Source: Locusta migratoria (Eukaryota; Arthropoda; Insecta; Orthoptera; Acrididae). Taken from it: a stretch of DNA of 64,000 nucleotides. The stretch lies in assembly GCA_026315105.1 (NCBI GenBank), contig CM048744.1, positions 27,383,759-27,447,758 on the forward strand, read 5' to 3'. Both the position numbers and the translations under genes were made by a program. Every line of letters starts with the position of its first letter. Positions within the stretch are counted from its first letter, which is position 1. Of this stretch, positions 1 to 12,456 are shown piece by piece. The notes beneath the pieces were generated by a model. That model made no database searches. It was not told where the DNA came from and saw only the letters and a program-made list of their open reading frames with translations.

Positions 1-112
1 GCATGGATATTTGTGTCGTCCTTACTATTAGCTAGTACATAAGCAGTTTGTAAGTATAGGGACTGAGGACCCCGTAGTTAAGTCCCGTAAGCTCTACCAA
101 CATTTGAACATT
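1..112 (+). mobile_element. SINE-1 tail, head lies outside the window
   Basis: The stretch begins GCATGGATATTTGTG and runs through GGGACTGAGGACC and AAGTCCC to a CATTTGAACATT end. This is the 3' part of the commonest short repeat in the window, here called SINE-1, with full copies near 29.0, 50.4 and 61.6 kb. The tRNA-like head would lie just left of the window. It abuts a minus-strand LINE fragment starting near base 125, so it probably inserted into that LINE. Confidence 0.85.
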
Positions 113-124
113 CGATTCCTTGTA

Positions 125-705
125 TTGGTCATGTGTATTACTTCACACTTTTCATTATTTAGTGTTAATTGCCAATTTTCGCACAACGTAGAATTTTTCT
201 CTAAATCTCTTTGCATTTGATTTTAATCCTCTGTTGACTTAACTAACTGATAAATGACAGCATCATCCGCGAATAGTCTAGGGAGCTATTCAGATTGTCT
301 CCTAAATCGTTTATAAACACGAGGAAGAGTAGGGAACCTATAAGGCTTTGCTGGGGAACGCCAGATATCACTTTTGTTTTACTCGATTACTTACTGTCAG
401 TTACTACGAACTGTGTCCTTTCTGATAGGAAATCGTGAATGCGGTTGTAGAACTGGGGCGATATACCATAAGCACACAGTTTCATTAGAAGCCGCTTGTG
501 AGGTACAGTGTCAATAGCCTTCCGGAAACCCAGAAATATGGAATCGATCTGAGATCCCTTGTCGATGGCACTTATAACTTCATGTGATAAAGGGCAAGCT
601 GTGTTTCGCAAGAGCAAAACTTTCAGTATCTATGTTGACTATTGGTTAATAGATGTAGTTCATAATGTTCGAACAAAGTATATGTTCCAAAGTCCTACCT
701 CTGCG
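125..705 (-). pseudogene. LINE-B reverse transcriptase fragment
   Basis: On the minus strand this encodes pieces of a non-LTR reverse transcriptase. Bases 387-617 read through FLGFRKAIDTVPHKRLL and AYGISPQ, which correspond to the RT block that normally reads FLDFRKAFDTVPH. The first catalytic Asp is replaced by Gly (FLG for FLD). The DNA aligns with the LINE at 36.6-42.9 kb, for example the shared stretches near 250-360 and 37190-37320, so it is the same family. Similarity stops near base 705, and no endonuclease or ORF1 remains. It is a dead 3' fragment with stops and frameshifts. Confidence 0.7.
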
Positions 706-2740
706 TGTTCACGGGACCTTCGCAGGATATTAGGCACGTGTACCAGTTTCTTTGCTCTTCTGTGTATTACTGACGTAAAGCTTTCAGTGATTGTTCTGTA
801 TCCGTCTAATAAAGTAATGAAGAATCTCTTTGGTTCTTTTGAGGGTCACCTTTCACTTCCTGCACCGTGCGTCGCTATGCTGCAAATCATAATATATTTC
901 GCCACAATTTTCCAGCGTTTCGACTTCTCGTTATTCCACAGAATAGGCCTATGTTAGGCCTATCGACTAGTTCATTTACATATACTGAGTAAAGTAACGG
1001 TTTTATCGTTGTTGCGTCGCTACTCGCCACAACAATAAAACCATTACATGGTCTACACAAGTCGCCCCACAACTTCAAGAAGGGGCCGTCAGTGGCTCCA
1101 CAGTACTTCGGCCGCTGGGGGCGCCCGCAGTCTTGTTACCTCCTTGCCTTCTTCGCGCGTCGGCCAATAGGAAGACTGGAGCTCGGCTAGATATGCCGGA
1201 GCACCACAAACGCGACAGTCAGTACGGAGAGTGCGGAAGTTCCAGTCAGAAATACCGCAGTTCAAGAAATTAATTATAGAAGAGACAGCCTTCTGCCGGA
1301 ACAGTTTTCTATTGCATAGCAAAACTAAGTCATAGAACAAGAAGTTTGTACCAACACAAGCACATCAAAGTTAACTACGGATTTCTTCTGACAATAAATC
1401 CTTGGAGGATTAATCAGATCTTTTCGCTGCAGACGTTGTCCACATCGTGGCCAGCGACGGTCCACTTCCTTCTACTACAGCATCCCGAGGTTACAACATT
1501 TATAACTCTCCCGTGATGTATGCCAGAAAATGTTTTCACGTCGGAAAAAGTCTGCCCGTTCAGAATGACATGCTATGTTCTGTCCGCTAGAAAGTCCGCT
1601 ATCCAGTCACTCGGTTGGTTCGCTACTCTATTCGCTTGTATATCGCTCATTACATGGCAGTGCGAACTAATTCCGTAAGTCAAGGATCACGGATCTATCT
1701 GGGCTTCTGTATCTAGTGCTTTCTGTTTCTCGAGGACGAATAGATCGTTCCTTTCAGAACCAATGTTGATTCCTAGAACCGTAGAAATGTCAGAATAAAA
1801 GGGCATGAAAGATCTTCCGAAAGGCTTCAACCGACAGACGTCAGATATGTAGGCCGACATATTATCGCTTCTGTTCGGCAAACTTTCTTCAAGAAGCGCA
1901 TCGCTGTTAACGATTCTCTGCCTCTAGATACCTACGGTACACTTATTTTGGAAGGGGGATAGGTGGGGGCAAGTTCCCCTTCAAACTCAGTGTAAAATGA
2001 AATTGGTATTCCATTAGGTACAATGTCATGTACTACGTCGTGCGATTTCAGTTGTTTTTCTATCGCTTGATCAGCTTCAACGTGTAGTTATTAACGAGAA
2101 CGTTGTTATCTTCACCGAGAAACCGCTCCTCATAGATCCTGACGAGAAATTGTAACATACTGTTATTAGCTAAGAGTCACTTTCAGAAGGTTGTATGTCG
2201 TATTAGGTTGCAGCCTAAATTTTTTCTCATTACAATGGACAGCGCAAAGGTACCTTATATTCCACAGGCACAGCAGAATGCTCCACAAAGAAATTAGCTA
2301 CTGCAGTGGACAGGTCTCTGTACTGACAACATATGTCATCGAACTGTTTTACCGCTTCGAGTGGGCGTTGCTAACCGGACATCGGACACGCTGAACAGTA
2401 GTTTGTGACACAACGCTCAGAAGCGCCATTCATTTTTCACGCTCCGCAAATAGTGCATCAGAACGTTAAGTTTACTTTCGCTGGTAATTTTACAACCAAA
2501 CGAGAGCTTTCTCGCAATCGTTACTAGCTGTCACACGACCCGAAAGCGAGTGACATTCTGGTGCTACTAATTTATTTCGCATATGCCAGCGGAGTTGTTT
2601 ATAAAAGCGGAATTTACGAGCCCTCGTTTGCATTGCAAAATATGCTGCAGTCATAGGAAAGCTTTTAACTGTCTCTCTATTCTTTTTCGTGTACATTTGT
2701 ATTTGAGCAGCAAACGATGTGTCACTGTGATGAATATAGA
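706..2740. other. unassigned stretch
   Basis: No recognisable gene or repeat family was identified. Short ORFs on both strands have no familiar motifs. A small imperfect hairpin lies at about 999-1042: GGTTTTATCGTTGTTGC faces GCCACAACAATAAAACC. Bases 1090-1230 are somewhat GC-rich. Confidence 0.5.
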
Positions 2741-2743
2741 TGG

Positions 2744-3151
2744 CTACCACGTACCTCGGAGAAGCTGCTGCAGAAGCAATACACGGGCCCTCGCTACAGG
2801 TAAACTGGCCAGTTGTTCGTCTGGCTCGTTCTGTCGTTTCGCTTTGGGAACTTCATTACTTGGTTCAGAAGGTGTCATGTAGCTTACTGTAGTAGACTGC
2901 AAAGGACGGAAACGTTTTGCGGTCTTCGCGACTCTATGGTGCTCGGCACTTACGGAAAGTTGCAACATGTTTTGCAGATGACGTCCGTTATCAAAGTCAA
3001 GAAGGCGTTCTGCAAAAAGCTGCTTCAGAAGACAACCGTCAGTGTTGTTATCTTTGTGTGCAGTATAGCCGTCGTGTTGAAACCATAAGTACTTAATGTC
3101 GTCGAACTTCAGCGGCTGCGGTTGAACTGTGTACACTGGGATCCACCTCAT
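2744..3151 (-). pseudogene. possible mariner-type transposase remnant
   Basis: The minus-strand ORF contains WFQHDGYTAH followed by LLKQLFAERLL. This resembles the second catalytic block (QDG or HDG, then xxAH, then a short helix) of the mariner group whose third block reads FLWG, seen better at 44.4-45.4 and 55.3-56.4 kb. The expected SPDL...FLWG block is not found downstream, and the rest of the ORF is unfamiliar. I see no terminal repeats. It could be a chance match in a decayed sequence. Confidence 0.3.
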
Positions 3152-4527
3152 TACGTTGATATGTGAACTGAATGGTTACCTGCGTATGCGAGAATCACCT
3201 TCCGATTCCAGCTGACGAAATTTATGAAGTGGGGACAATCCATTCACCGAATTTTTAGACGCAACACGTAGCTCACGCAATAGCTTGACTTTAATCGGGA
3301 TGGTCAGAACTCGACTCTTCGTGTGGGCAACATTTTATTTTTGGTGTTTGTTTTAATAATTATAACCGTTCTTAAATAAAATTAACGATATTAAATGTTA
3401 TTACGCCAGAAAGAGCTTCATTTTATTTATGAAAAGATGGTTACAGCTAATTAAAATTTTAATTAAATATTTAGTTTTTAAAAAGTTGCGAAACTCTAAA
3501 TGCGTTTTATAATTAACATAGACAGATTAAAACGTTGAATACTGGTCTCATTACAATTTTATTACGTAACTATTCGAAATTGTAAGTTGTGGGAAGGTTA
3601 TAAATATTCGTTGTGAATTCTGGAAAGCATTTTCTTCTTGGAAGAGCAGCGTATACCTTTTACCCTGTTGTACTTTAGGCATAACACGTTCAGGGAGGGT
3701 CAAATAAATATTAAGAAAGATTTATGCTTAAGGTAGGCTCGAACCTGAATCGTCCATATCACAAACTAAAGCGCTTCCATCTGAGTTATTTGACTGCGTA
3801 GCAGCAAGTTGTTTACCGACATGTTTGCTTAATCCTCGTCGCCATGTGTTTCGTCCTCCCCAGCCTATCCTTCAGGACATGATCTGCTCAGTACGCGTGG
3901 GATGCGTGGACAGCTAAAGCAGCTATACGGATTAGTAATACAAGTTTTATTTACTAATGTTTACAAAGTTACTCAACTTTTGTTCTCTCTGTCTGTTACC
4001 GCGGCAGTGTCTTCTTGCACGATGCTAGCTGCGCTGCAGTATAGTCACTGCCTATTTCGGAGTCGAGTTCGGAGTGCCCTTCCAGACGTATGTCGGCCTA
4101 GATAAAGCTGCTTGTAGAGGGCGCGCTTGTCGGTTGCTCCCTGCAGGAGGTGCAACGCCGGCGTGTGATTGGCTGCCGGTCATCCGCTGCCTTCTTCACG
4201 ATCGTTCTCTTGCATCTGGCGTGTGGCGTTGACTTTACGCCACAATGTTTATAGTATAATATGAGCTGCGCTTAAAACGTTAGTGCTCTCTTTGTTGTAA
4301 TTTTATGGATAGTGCGCTTTAGGACTTCTATGAGTGGTTGTCATTGGGATATACCGCTATCCAGCGAAGACCCATCCCGAACTGAATTTCCGAGATTGGA
4401 TTCCCCCCTTGTAAGATTTTAAGACTTAGTTTCGCACTTTAGGTTACAGTCTGATATTTACCGAAATAATTTTCATGTGCCTTTTACGATTATTCTTCAG
4501 TCTCTACTGTTTGGAACAATTCTATGA
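3152..4527. other. unassigned, mostly AT-rich
   Basis: Bases 3340-3600 are strongly AT-rich. No coding feature is convincing. The only recognisable item is a tRNA-like stretch on the minus strand, listed separately. Confidence 0.5.
3733..3796 (-). repeat. tRNA-like (SINE head) remnant
   Basis: Read on the minus strand, an A-box-like TAACTCAGATGG is followed about 35 bases later by the B-box-like GGTTCGAGCC. This spacing is that of a pol III internal promoter. The acceptor stem does not close, so this is more likely a decayed SINE head than a functional tRNA gene. Confidence 0.35.
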
Positions 4528-4672
4528 CGCGGCGAATCCTCCGAGGGTATTGAGGCGCTATGTTCCGATGCGCGAGGCCGTTCCCCATCGGAGATCGAAT
4601 CCCCCTTCAGGCATGTTTAGGGACTCATGACCCTGCAGTTAAGTCCCATAAGCTTTACAAACATTTGAACAT
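4528..4672 (+). mobile_element. SINE-1, internally deleted
   Basis: A degenerate tRNA-like head (GCGGCGAATCCTCCGAGGG, then a B-box-like GATCGAATCCC) runs straight into GGCATG, then TTTAGGGACTCATGACCC and AAGTCCCATAAGC, ending CATTTGAACAT. The body section between GCATGG and TTTAGGG that other copies carry is missing. The head is the second head type (compare 20.0 and 61.6 kb). Confidence 0.8.
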
Positions 4673-5519
4673 ATAAACTGTCTTACCATCCACACTGTAA
4701 TTTTAATGTATTTTTCTCATCCTCTTGCTTTGATTTAATTAACTGTAATCTGTAATGTAACTGTAACTAATAACTTCTCTTTACCGCTTTTTTTCCCCTA
4801 ACAACAAGGATACCAAGCCCTTATAAACGTAATTTGCATCTTCTTTAAGTCAGTGTATATACAATGTGTTATCAGAAAAATGTTATCATTAGCTGGTGTC
4901 AATAGACTTTTTCCCTTCAAATGATTGCTTTCAGTTAGTGACTGCTAAACTATTGTCATTCAGCGGTCTAGCTATTTTCATTAAGTGTACGATAATTTTT
5001 CTCCGGTCTCAGTGACTAGTGTGATATTTTTACATTTAAAAGCGGACAGCCCTGTTGTAAAGTGACATCTGCCGCCGCCGTTCTAATGGCAGAAACAGCC
5101 GGGTTGTCGAGTGGCTGTGGAGTTGAAGCTGGAGAGATAAGTCTCGAAAATGGCGTAGCAGTGTATGGCTGGCAACACATATGTGATTGTCCTAACGGTT
5201 TGCAGTTGGAATTTATTTGGCCTGACCAGCTATCTGCAACTAAATGTTACGGAACAGGTTGGACCATCTGGTGGCATTTAACCGCCGCACTCGTTGTCCA
5301 AGTGCGCGAATGAGGATGTCATAGCCGGCATCACGTTGGAAGGCGGCCCAGTTTTTAGCCGTTCCGCACATCCCCCTCCACTACCGCACTGGCAGCCAAT
5401 AATGTTCACTCTGTAGGCGCGTGGCTGGCCGCGAGTTACGCAGTGTTTCTCCTGCAGGCTCCACTGTTGGCGCTCGGCCGTAGCTCCTCCCCTCCACGCT
5501 TCCCCTACCGCTCCGCCTC

Positions 5520-5952
5520 TATGCGCGGAAGCGCCTTCTTGCATGACGCCAACTATAGGCGATTGTGCGGCTTTTTGGTAGAAGAGCCGCACAGCCTGCT
5601 GAAACCTGGCTTTGATCGTGGGGACTTCCGAAATACTAATGAGGTCTTACGGTGGGAAACCGCATGGCACATGAAGCATGAGGCACATAATCCTATTCTA
5701 GAGGCCTGGGAGCCGGTTGCTGTGCGAATTCTCAGCATTCCTCCAAAGCAACGCCGCATACTCGAAGAGGGACAGACGAGAGTAGCGTATATGGCAACAC
5801 CAAGCGAGGGTGGTGAAGTTCGTGTTTAGGAAGGAGGAGAGAAATTTCGGCCGACTCCGAGTTCTGCCGATGTCGTCGATACGGTGTTTCCAAGTAAGTC
5901 TCCTGTGCAACGTCACTCGTACATAATTAGCTGTCCTGCCCAGGGAACACCT
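5520..5952 (-). pseudogene. Jockey-like LINE, RT C-terminal remnant
   Basis: The minus strand reads YVRVTLHRRLTWKHRIDD, then FEYAALLWRNAENSHSNRL. In a shifted frame it continues SISEVPTIKARFQQAVRLFY. These match the C-terminal region of Jockey-clade reverse transcriptases (YLGVTLDRRLTW; LEYAAPLWGNA; a final AxxFY segment). Frameshifts separate the blocks. Only the last part of the polymerase ORF is present, consistent with 5' truncation during target-primed reverse transcription. Confidence 0.65.
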
Positions 5953-6757
5953 GCGCCCCTGACGGAGAGACACATAAAGTGACATCAACGACGACAATGG
6001 TATTCTGCTCAACAACAGATAAAACCATTTGCAGTAACACTGTGGCTTTTTATAGTATCTCAGTTCAAGCACTGGCGTCACTTTATGCGGTAACAGTGTC
6101 AGTCGCTCAGTCTTTGCCCTCCCGTCTTATGCATCGACATCGTTCTCCCGTACAAAGTAACGTAATAATTTGGCTGCGCTTTGCTTCATAGTCAGAAATA
6201 TCCAACAATCACAGTCCGCTTAATGTAGATGGCGTTCCGAAGTTCGGCATCTAGCGGTGCGTTTTATTAGAAAATCGATAAACTGCATTACGATGAAGTA
6301 CACCCGTTTCCAGGAATTTTCAACAGTCAAAATACATAACTTTTACTTACCTCAGTGCATCTTAGTGTTGTAACAAAGTGAATATCGAGACAATACGAAT
6401 CGCATTCAGTACCTTTCACCAACCAAGATAAATATTACTTGAACGACTGAAAAAATTAAAAGTATCTATAAGAATGAAAAAAATGAAAAATAAAATAAAA
6501 ACATTAGGTCCAACTTGTACTCTGACAATTTTGTTTCTAAATTGCAGAACAACCCACAATCTATTGTACAGTGAATTTTCAAAACAGTTATACATAAACA
6601 TGGATCTGTATTATTAGAATTGGTAATGCGGTCACAACAGAAACTGACATTGTTTCGTGACTAGGTTGAGCTAAGCTCTGCTAAAAGCGGTACGTGTTGT
6701 TGCGACGTTCTGCAAACATGGAAGTTAAGCGCGGAAAATGAGTTCGCAGGAGGAGGC
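5953..6757. other. unassigned stretch
   Basis: No coding motif or repeat family was recognised. Bases 6440-6520 are very A-rich. Confidence 0.5.
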
Positions 6758-7083
6758 GATGGCTTGCAGTTAACGACATCAAAAGTTAAATTTACAGAAA
6801 CTAATTCCCCATTTGCGAGAATTTCCAACTTCAGCTGCTTTTCTTTAGTTTATCTACCATTTTGTAACTCATGAAAATTTGTGCCGGGCCGGGAATCGAA
6901 CCCGGGTTTTCCGATTTCGCTTTTCCTGGAACGCCGGGACACCCGGGTTCGAGTCCCGGTCCGGCACAAATTTTCTTGAGTTAAAAAATGGTAGATAAAC
7001 TAAAGAAAAGTAGCTGAAGTCGGAAATTCTCGCAAATTGCGAATTAATATCTGTAAATTTAACATTTATACTGCGGGCCATCA
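6758..7083. repeat. palindrome with tRNA-like inner arms
   Basis: The left arm at about 6758-6907 is mirrored by the right arm at about 6950-7083. The outer parts share GTTAAATTTACAG and TTTAGTTTATCTACCATTTT with their complements. The inner parts read GGGAATCGAACCCGGG on the left and CCCGGGTTCGAGTCCCGG on the right, each a tRNA-like B-box/T-arm sequence facing the other. A spacer of about 42 bases separates them. The structure would fold into a long hairpin. It is either a foldback element or two SINE-like copies arranged head to head. Confidence 0.75.
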
Positions 7084-7436
7084 GTAACTCTGTTCCTTTA
7101 GAACAGTATTTTCGAGATCAAAAGTGTTGACGATCAGAATTGATGTACGCTGCCGACAGTAAGGGCGATGGAACAAGCATTCAAAAGATTAAAATTTTCC
7201 ACGTCAAAGAAGGTGAGTAACGTTCTCACAATACGTAATACTTTGACGATATGGATGACAGTAGAAACAGGCGGCATTTTGTACACTTCAGTAATATCCA
7301 CCGAACACAAGTGAACTTCAGCTATCTACTCTTAGAGTAATTATTCTGTGTCTAGGGTACAGTTTTAAAAGCTGCCAAAATTAGCGTGATGTGCTGGAAC
7401 ACGAAGACATAAATGCAAAAAGAGAACACTACTTTT
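7084..7436. other. unassigned stretch
   Basis: Nothing recognisable; it lies between the palindrome and a GT microsatellite. Confidence 0.5.
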
Positions 7437-7438
7437 GT

Positions 7439-7471
<33 letters not shown>

Positions 7472-7482
7472 TCTGTGTGTGT
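7437..7482 (+). repeat. (GT)n microsatellite
   Basis: An almost pure GT repeat of about 45 bases with a GAG and a CT interruption. It gives rise to meaningless Cys/Val ORFs. Confidence 0.95.
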
Positions 7483-7786
7483 CCTGAAAAAAAAAAGCGT
7501 CACCAGACTTCTACTTACTACCTCAAACCTAATTTTGTCCTCTCTCCTACATATGTCAAACTTCTTCTCCGTCATCTGTCCATACGTTTCGTACAACTCC
7601 CCCCCCCCCTCAATATCTGTTCATCTTCTCATCCTCCCTCTCTCTGTTCACTTACTCCTTCCCCTTCTTTGACCGGCACGGCATCGTCACTTACATCCCA
7701 CCACCACAGTTCTTCTTTCAACGTAGTGAGTAATAACAAAAACTGGTGCTGGGAGTTAGGAGATGTTGAACATGTGGGTCAACATA

Positions 7787-8700
7787 CAGCCTCTGACAAA
7801 AAAAGTTCGGGAATGGAGTCAGAACGGTCATTTGGGCTACACAGGCGTAGCGGCCCCTGTTGGTAACCTGCTCCGCCGTGGGTCAGTTGAGCATCGTGTG
7901 TGTTCCGAGTTACACCCGTTGGACAAACAATTTGTATAGTGCCTTCGTTCAGCACTGCAAAAGAGGACAAAGAACAAGCAAAAGATCAAGTTAAAGTTTT
8001 GTTTTAAGCTTGGCAAGACACGCAAAGAAATGCATACGTTTCTGTGGCTCAAACACTGTCCATGAATTGTGAGTACGAGTGGTTCACTTGTTTTCTACGA
8101 GGCCGGGAAAGTGCTTTTGAAAATCCCCGCAGTGAATGACCGGCGACCGTCGTCAGTGACGAAAACACTGAGAAAGTGAGTACATTATCACGAACGACAG
8201 TCAGAACTTTGCCAAAGCCTTACTCAGACATTAGGGAGAGGAAAAGTGTTGTCGTCTTCTGGCACATCACTTGATTGACGATCCGAAGCAAACACGTTCA
8301 GTGGCTTCACAGGATTTTGCCGAAACGGTAGATGCTACCCCCCCCCCCCCCCCCCCCAATTTCTTGAACGTATTGTCGCTGGGGATGTTTCTTTGTGACG
8401 AACCTGAAAAGATACAGAAAAGCCTAGAATGGCGTTCTCCGACATCACCTCGTCGATAAAGGTCAGATCTGAAAAATCACGTATCAGAATGACGCTCATT
8501 ACCATTTTCGATAGTCATTGAATTATCCACACGGAATTTCTGCCATGGGGAAAGACGTCTTTAAGCCATTCTAATTTACGTGCTGCCGGCCTGTCTCATA
8601 AATCTAACAGAGGACTTCTTCCAGCCAGTATTACACGCAAGGGTTGATCTGCAATGTTTTATGGTCAAAAATGGGTGGCTCTGCAGCTGGAACTAATCGA
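7787..8700 (+). pseudogene. decayed mariner transposase
   Basis: A TA at 7785-7786 precedes CAGCCTCTGACAAAAAAAG, which looks like a mariner terminal repeat. Downstream the plus strand can be read, across frame changes, as FKLGKTRKEMH (N-terminal helix-turn-helix region), FYEAGK, NDRRPSS and then NFLNVLSLGMFLCDEPEK. The clear anchor QKSLEWRSPTSPR sits at 8412-8454 and matches the KRQSLEWRSPTSPRPKK segment that follows the first catalytic Asp in one mariner lineage. The expected GDE is not preserved. A run of about 20 C at 8338-8357 disrupts the frame. No right terminal repeat was found. Confidence 0.65.
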
Positions 8701-10067
8701 CCATGACAACTAGGTTCCGACATCAGAAATGAGCGCGCGTCTCAATCCAAGAGAGGTAAGAGGTTCCTAACTGTTCTCATAATGAACCAAATGATCACTC
8801 CTGTAAATAGATATTAATAATAACTGATAAATCACCTCACTGGGTACAGGAATGTTGTTTTAAGCAGTGTCTCATTAAAATGAAAAATGCTCTTCATCTG
8901 AGAAGTAAAAATTTAGTTTCTTGTCATTAAAATCGGAAAAACAAAGGTAAATAAAGTTGGAATAAATTAAATAATGAAAGGACAGGGTTCGACTGTTAAT
9001 GGTATCGTCTTGATAACCTAAAACGCAAATAAAATCAAAACAACTGTCACCAGTAAAATATTTATCAGAGGGTGGCTCAGGTCGCGCCTACACATGATTT
9101 TAATATTAAAAAATGATGTAGGAGTGATTGTCACAGTAAATGCAGTGTAATGTTGTACTGGTGTCGATGACACTGCATGGAAGCGACCTTGCAGAAACAA
9201 AAATTAGCTTTGCAATAGTGCATCCGCAGTGGCTGGTCCGACACTCTGGAATCCTATCAAAACCTGACTGGTTTAATCTGTAGATGAACTAAATCAGCCA
9301 AAAGTTCCTATCATTCCTGATGAAGTCAAGATTCGCTTACTTCCCTAGTCAAATTATTATGGCAGGGTATGCCGATTCAGTAAAACAGCATTCTCGCTGT
9401 CGTCCCCGAATGTGAACCAATTATTGTGGATGGGTAAAAATGTCCACTGCTCATTCTATAAAAGTGCATTAATTACAAGTGAAGCCTGCAACTCAACACT
9501 GGGCACCCTGCATTGCTCTTGTATGCCACTAGGCAAAACAACGATGGATCGTTAAGTATTCTCAGAAGCGCGCTGTCTGATCACCGAAACTGTCCTCCCC
9601 AGAGGCAGGCGACCAGCTGACCCACCAGTAGCAGACACGAAGAGAGAGAGCGTCTCTTTTTGAAGCTCGGTTAGTCGTACATATGTTTTTGATATTTATC
9701 CCTAGATTGCATCCAAACACACTTTGTCCAGACAGTCAATGAGAAGCGCCACAGAAATGTGATGGTCAGCCATTCCACAACGTGTCCTTTCAATGTGAGG
9801 TGAGTTCTTAAACTCGAATGGTATGCTTTAAATCTGGCGTAACTCTCTCAGCGCCAGGCTGCCGCACTGCTGTTAACAACGGTGATTGATTGGCCTGCGA
9901 TGTGTGTCAAAAGTCTCCAATTGTTCAAGAACTCCTATTGTCTATTAAAGGCGTCCCTCGGGCCTACCGCCTGCAGCACACTTCCTGTCTGCGTTTCCCA
10001 ACTAGTTTCTCCTTCAAAATAAACATGGCTTCCGAGCCACACCATGAATTTTAAAATTTCTGTCCAA
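8701..10067. other. unassigned stretch
   Basis: No recognisable domain or repeat family on either strand. Confidence 0.5.
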
Positions 10068-10100
10068 TGAGTGACTTACTTGATTTATTTCCTGTATATC

Positions 10101-10430
10101 CTAAGTGGAGAATAGGGCATCAACGAACTTCCGCCACCGGACTCTGTTCTGCGCCAGTGTTTCGATCTCAGTCCAGATCTTCCCTCCTTTCTCGGTCCCT
10201 TCTGCAACAGTCCTTGGTCTGCCTCTTCTCCTGCTGCCGTGTGGGTTCCATTCTATGGCTTGTCTTGCCACTTTGTCTTTGCCACGTCTTAACGTATGCC
10301 CATTCCACTTCCATTTCCTACGGCGTATCTCAATATCAGTGGGTGTTTGATGAGTTCTTCTCCGTAGTTCTTCGTTGGAGATTACTTGTGGCCACCATAT
10401 CCTAAAGATATTTCTCAAACTTCTATTCAC
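10101..10430 (-). pseudogene. LINE-C polymerase C-terminal domain
   Basis: The minus-strand ORF reads RRRKWKWNGHTLRRGKDKVA, then ARQAIEWNPHGSRRRGRPR, and ends WRKFVDALFST. The W-G-H-x-L-R-R and GRPR motifs are typical of the region after the RT thumb in several LINE lineages, where the tail helps bind RNA. It is separated from the RT block upstream by frameshifts between about 10430 and 10855, where a FLGNQGIDEV...FCYLGSLVTPGG-like segment can be read. Confidence 0.7.
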
Positions 10431-10854
10431 AAATCAGCTGTTTGTTAGTTTTCCATGATTCACACCCATAGAGTAGTACCGACTTAACATTTGTATTGAA
10501 TATGCTTAGTTTTCTATAGCTGTTAAGTTCCCTTGATTTCCAGATTAGTCTCAGCATTGCAAATGCCCCTGTAGCTTTATTTATTCTGTTTCCTGTATTT
10601 TCTACGCTTCCTCCCCCAGGAGTGACTAAACTTCCCAGGTAGCAAAACTGCTTGACTTCGTCGATCCCTTGGTTTCCTAAAGAAAAAAATTAAAGAAGTG
10701 CTTCATTTCGGTTATTACAGTGCATCTCCTTAGTTTTCTTTCCGTTTATCTCGAACCTCACCTCTGATGCTTCGGTTTTTAAATCATTCAGTATTGATTC
10801 CATACCCTTGTAACTGCTGGCTAGCAAACACAGGTCATCTGCAAAGTCCAAGTC

Positions 10855-11982
10855 CTACAACCTGGCTGTCAATCCCCATTGAATTGCTCTTCGGCGATTC
10901 ATTACCTTCTGCTTCACAAGATTCAGCACCATCAGAAACAGAATAGGTGACAGCAAACATCCTTGATTAACTCCTGTGTCTACTGGGATGGGTTCCGACA
11001 GCATCCCTTGATGTAAAACTTGACATGTGTAGTTCTTATACATTCCTGGGGTTAGCTTTATAATTTTCTTAGGGATCTCAAACTCTTGCATAGCTTTCCA
11101 CATCTTCTTCCTCATTACACTGTCGAAGGCCTTTGCAAAGTTTACAAAGCGTAGATACAATGGTGATTGTAGTTCTGTGGATTGTTCAAAAATTATGCGC
11201 AGTGTATTGATCTGGTCTATACAGGAATAACCTTCTCTAAATCGTGCTTGCACTTTACTCAGCCTTGAGTTAACTCTCTTTCTTATCCTTTTTAGAAATA
11301 TTATTGAGTGTACCTTACTTAGTATTGTAAGGAGGGTAATCCCTCTCCAGTTATTGCATTCTGATAAATCTCCTTTCTTCGAAAACTTGATCAGTAGTCC
11401 TTTCTTGCCAATCTGTGGGGATCTTCTCTTCTTTCCAATCTTTTTGAATAGTGGGAACAGAATCTCGACTGATGTACTCACATCCAATTTCAAGGCCTCC
11501 GGTGTGATGGTGCCCATAACTGCCGCTTTGCCATTCTTTAGTTGTTGAATGGACCTTTGGACCTCCATTCTTGATGGTGGTTCTATACTGATATCAACAT
11601 CTTCCTGCTCTTGTTCTGTCGCTGCCTCTGTCACCTCTTCCTCGACTGTTTGACGATTCAAGATCTCCAGAAAGTGTTCTCTCCACCTTTCTAGCTGTTC
11701 CTTTTGTGAGGTTAATAGTTTCCCATCTTTGGCTTTCACCGGCTTCTCATATCTAAAACACTTTCCTGTTAGTCTCTTGGTAATGTCGTAAAGGGTCTTA
11801 CTGTCATTTTTTGTGCTGCCATCTCGGCTTGTGTGCAAGGTTATTGATAAATGCTCGTTGGCACGTCGAAATAGCCTTTTGGACATTTTGTTGAGTTCAT
11901 TAAATTCAGTTCTAGCTTGTACTTTCTCTTCTTGTGGTCTTGCTGTATTGAGTCTTTTCTTACATTCCTTCCTTTGGTTCAC
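10855..11982 (-). pseudogene. LINE-C reverse transcriptase core
   Basis: This is a 375-codon open stretch. It contains GKAAVMGTITPEALK (the finger motif GPDxI, altered), NNWRGITLLTILSKV, QARFREGYSCIDQINTLR, LRFVNFAKAFDS (catalytic Asp before the KAFDS block replaced: VNF for IDF) and GVNQGCLLSPILF. The catalytic FADD lies just past an in-frame TAG at the 3' edge (LTARL, stop, DLDFADDLCLLAS), so one nonsense change cuts the polymerase immediately before its active-site aspartates. The element cannot make active RT as it stands. Confidence 0.8.
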
Positions 11983-12456
11983 GGCTTCCCATGTCTCAGA
12001 AGTAATCCATTCTTCTCTTCCTCTCTCCCTTTTGCCTAGTACCTTTTCACAGGTATCAATGTAGGTACTCTCTATGCTCTTCCAATTATGTTCAATATTC
12101 TGTCCTTCATCCTCTCTTAGCTGTTGGAATCTTTACTCAATTCTAGTGAAAAACATTGTTGCACGTCTTTATTTTTCAGTTTGTCCCAGTTATACTTTAT
12201 CCTCCTTTTCTGGTGTGTGTTCCTAATACTTGCAATACTTAGCTATTACTAAATGATGGTCACTTGCAACTTCTGTCCCCCTCCTGTCCCTCACATCCAG
12301 CAGGGAGGTTCGCTATGTCTTGCTAATAGTGAAATGATCGATCTGGTTTTCCGTTCTATTGTCAGGGGAAACCCACGTCACTTTATGGCAGTTCTTGTGA
12401 GAGAAGGTAGTGCCTCCTATCACCACCCTTTGGTTACTAAAAAATTCAATCAGTCT

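Noticed and set aside
7435..7866. A Cys/Val-rich secreted peptide
   Set aside because: The Cys/Val run is the GT microsatellite, and the rest of the ORF lacks a coherent domain.
10855..11982. A host gene coding for a 375-residue protein
   Set aside because: It contains LINE reverse-transcriptase blocks in order, and an in-frame stop precedes FADD.
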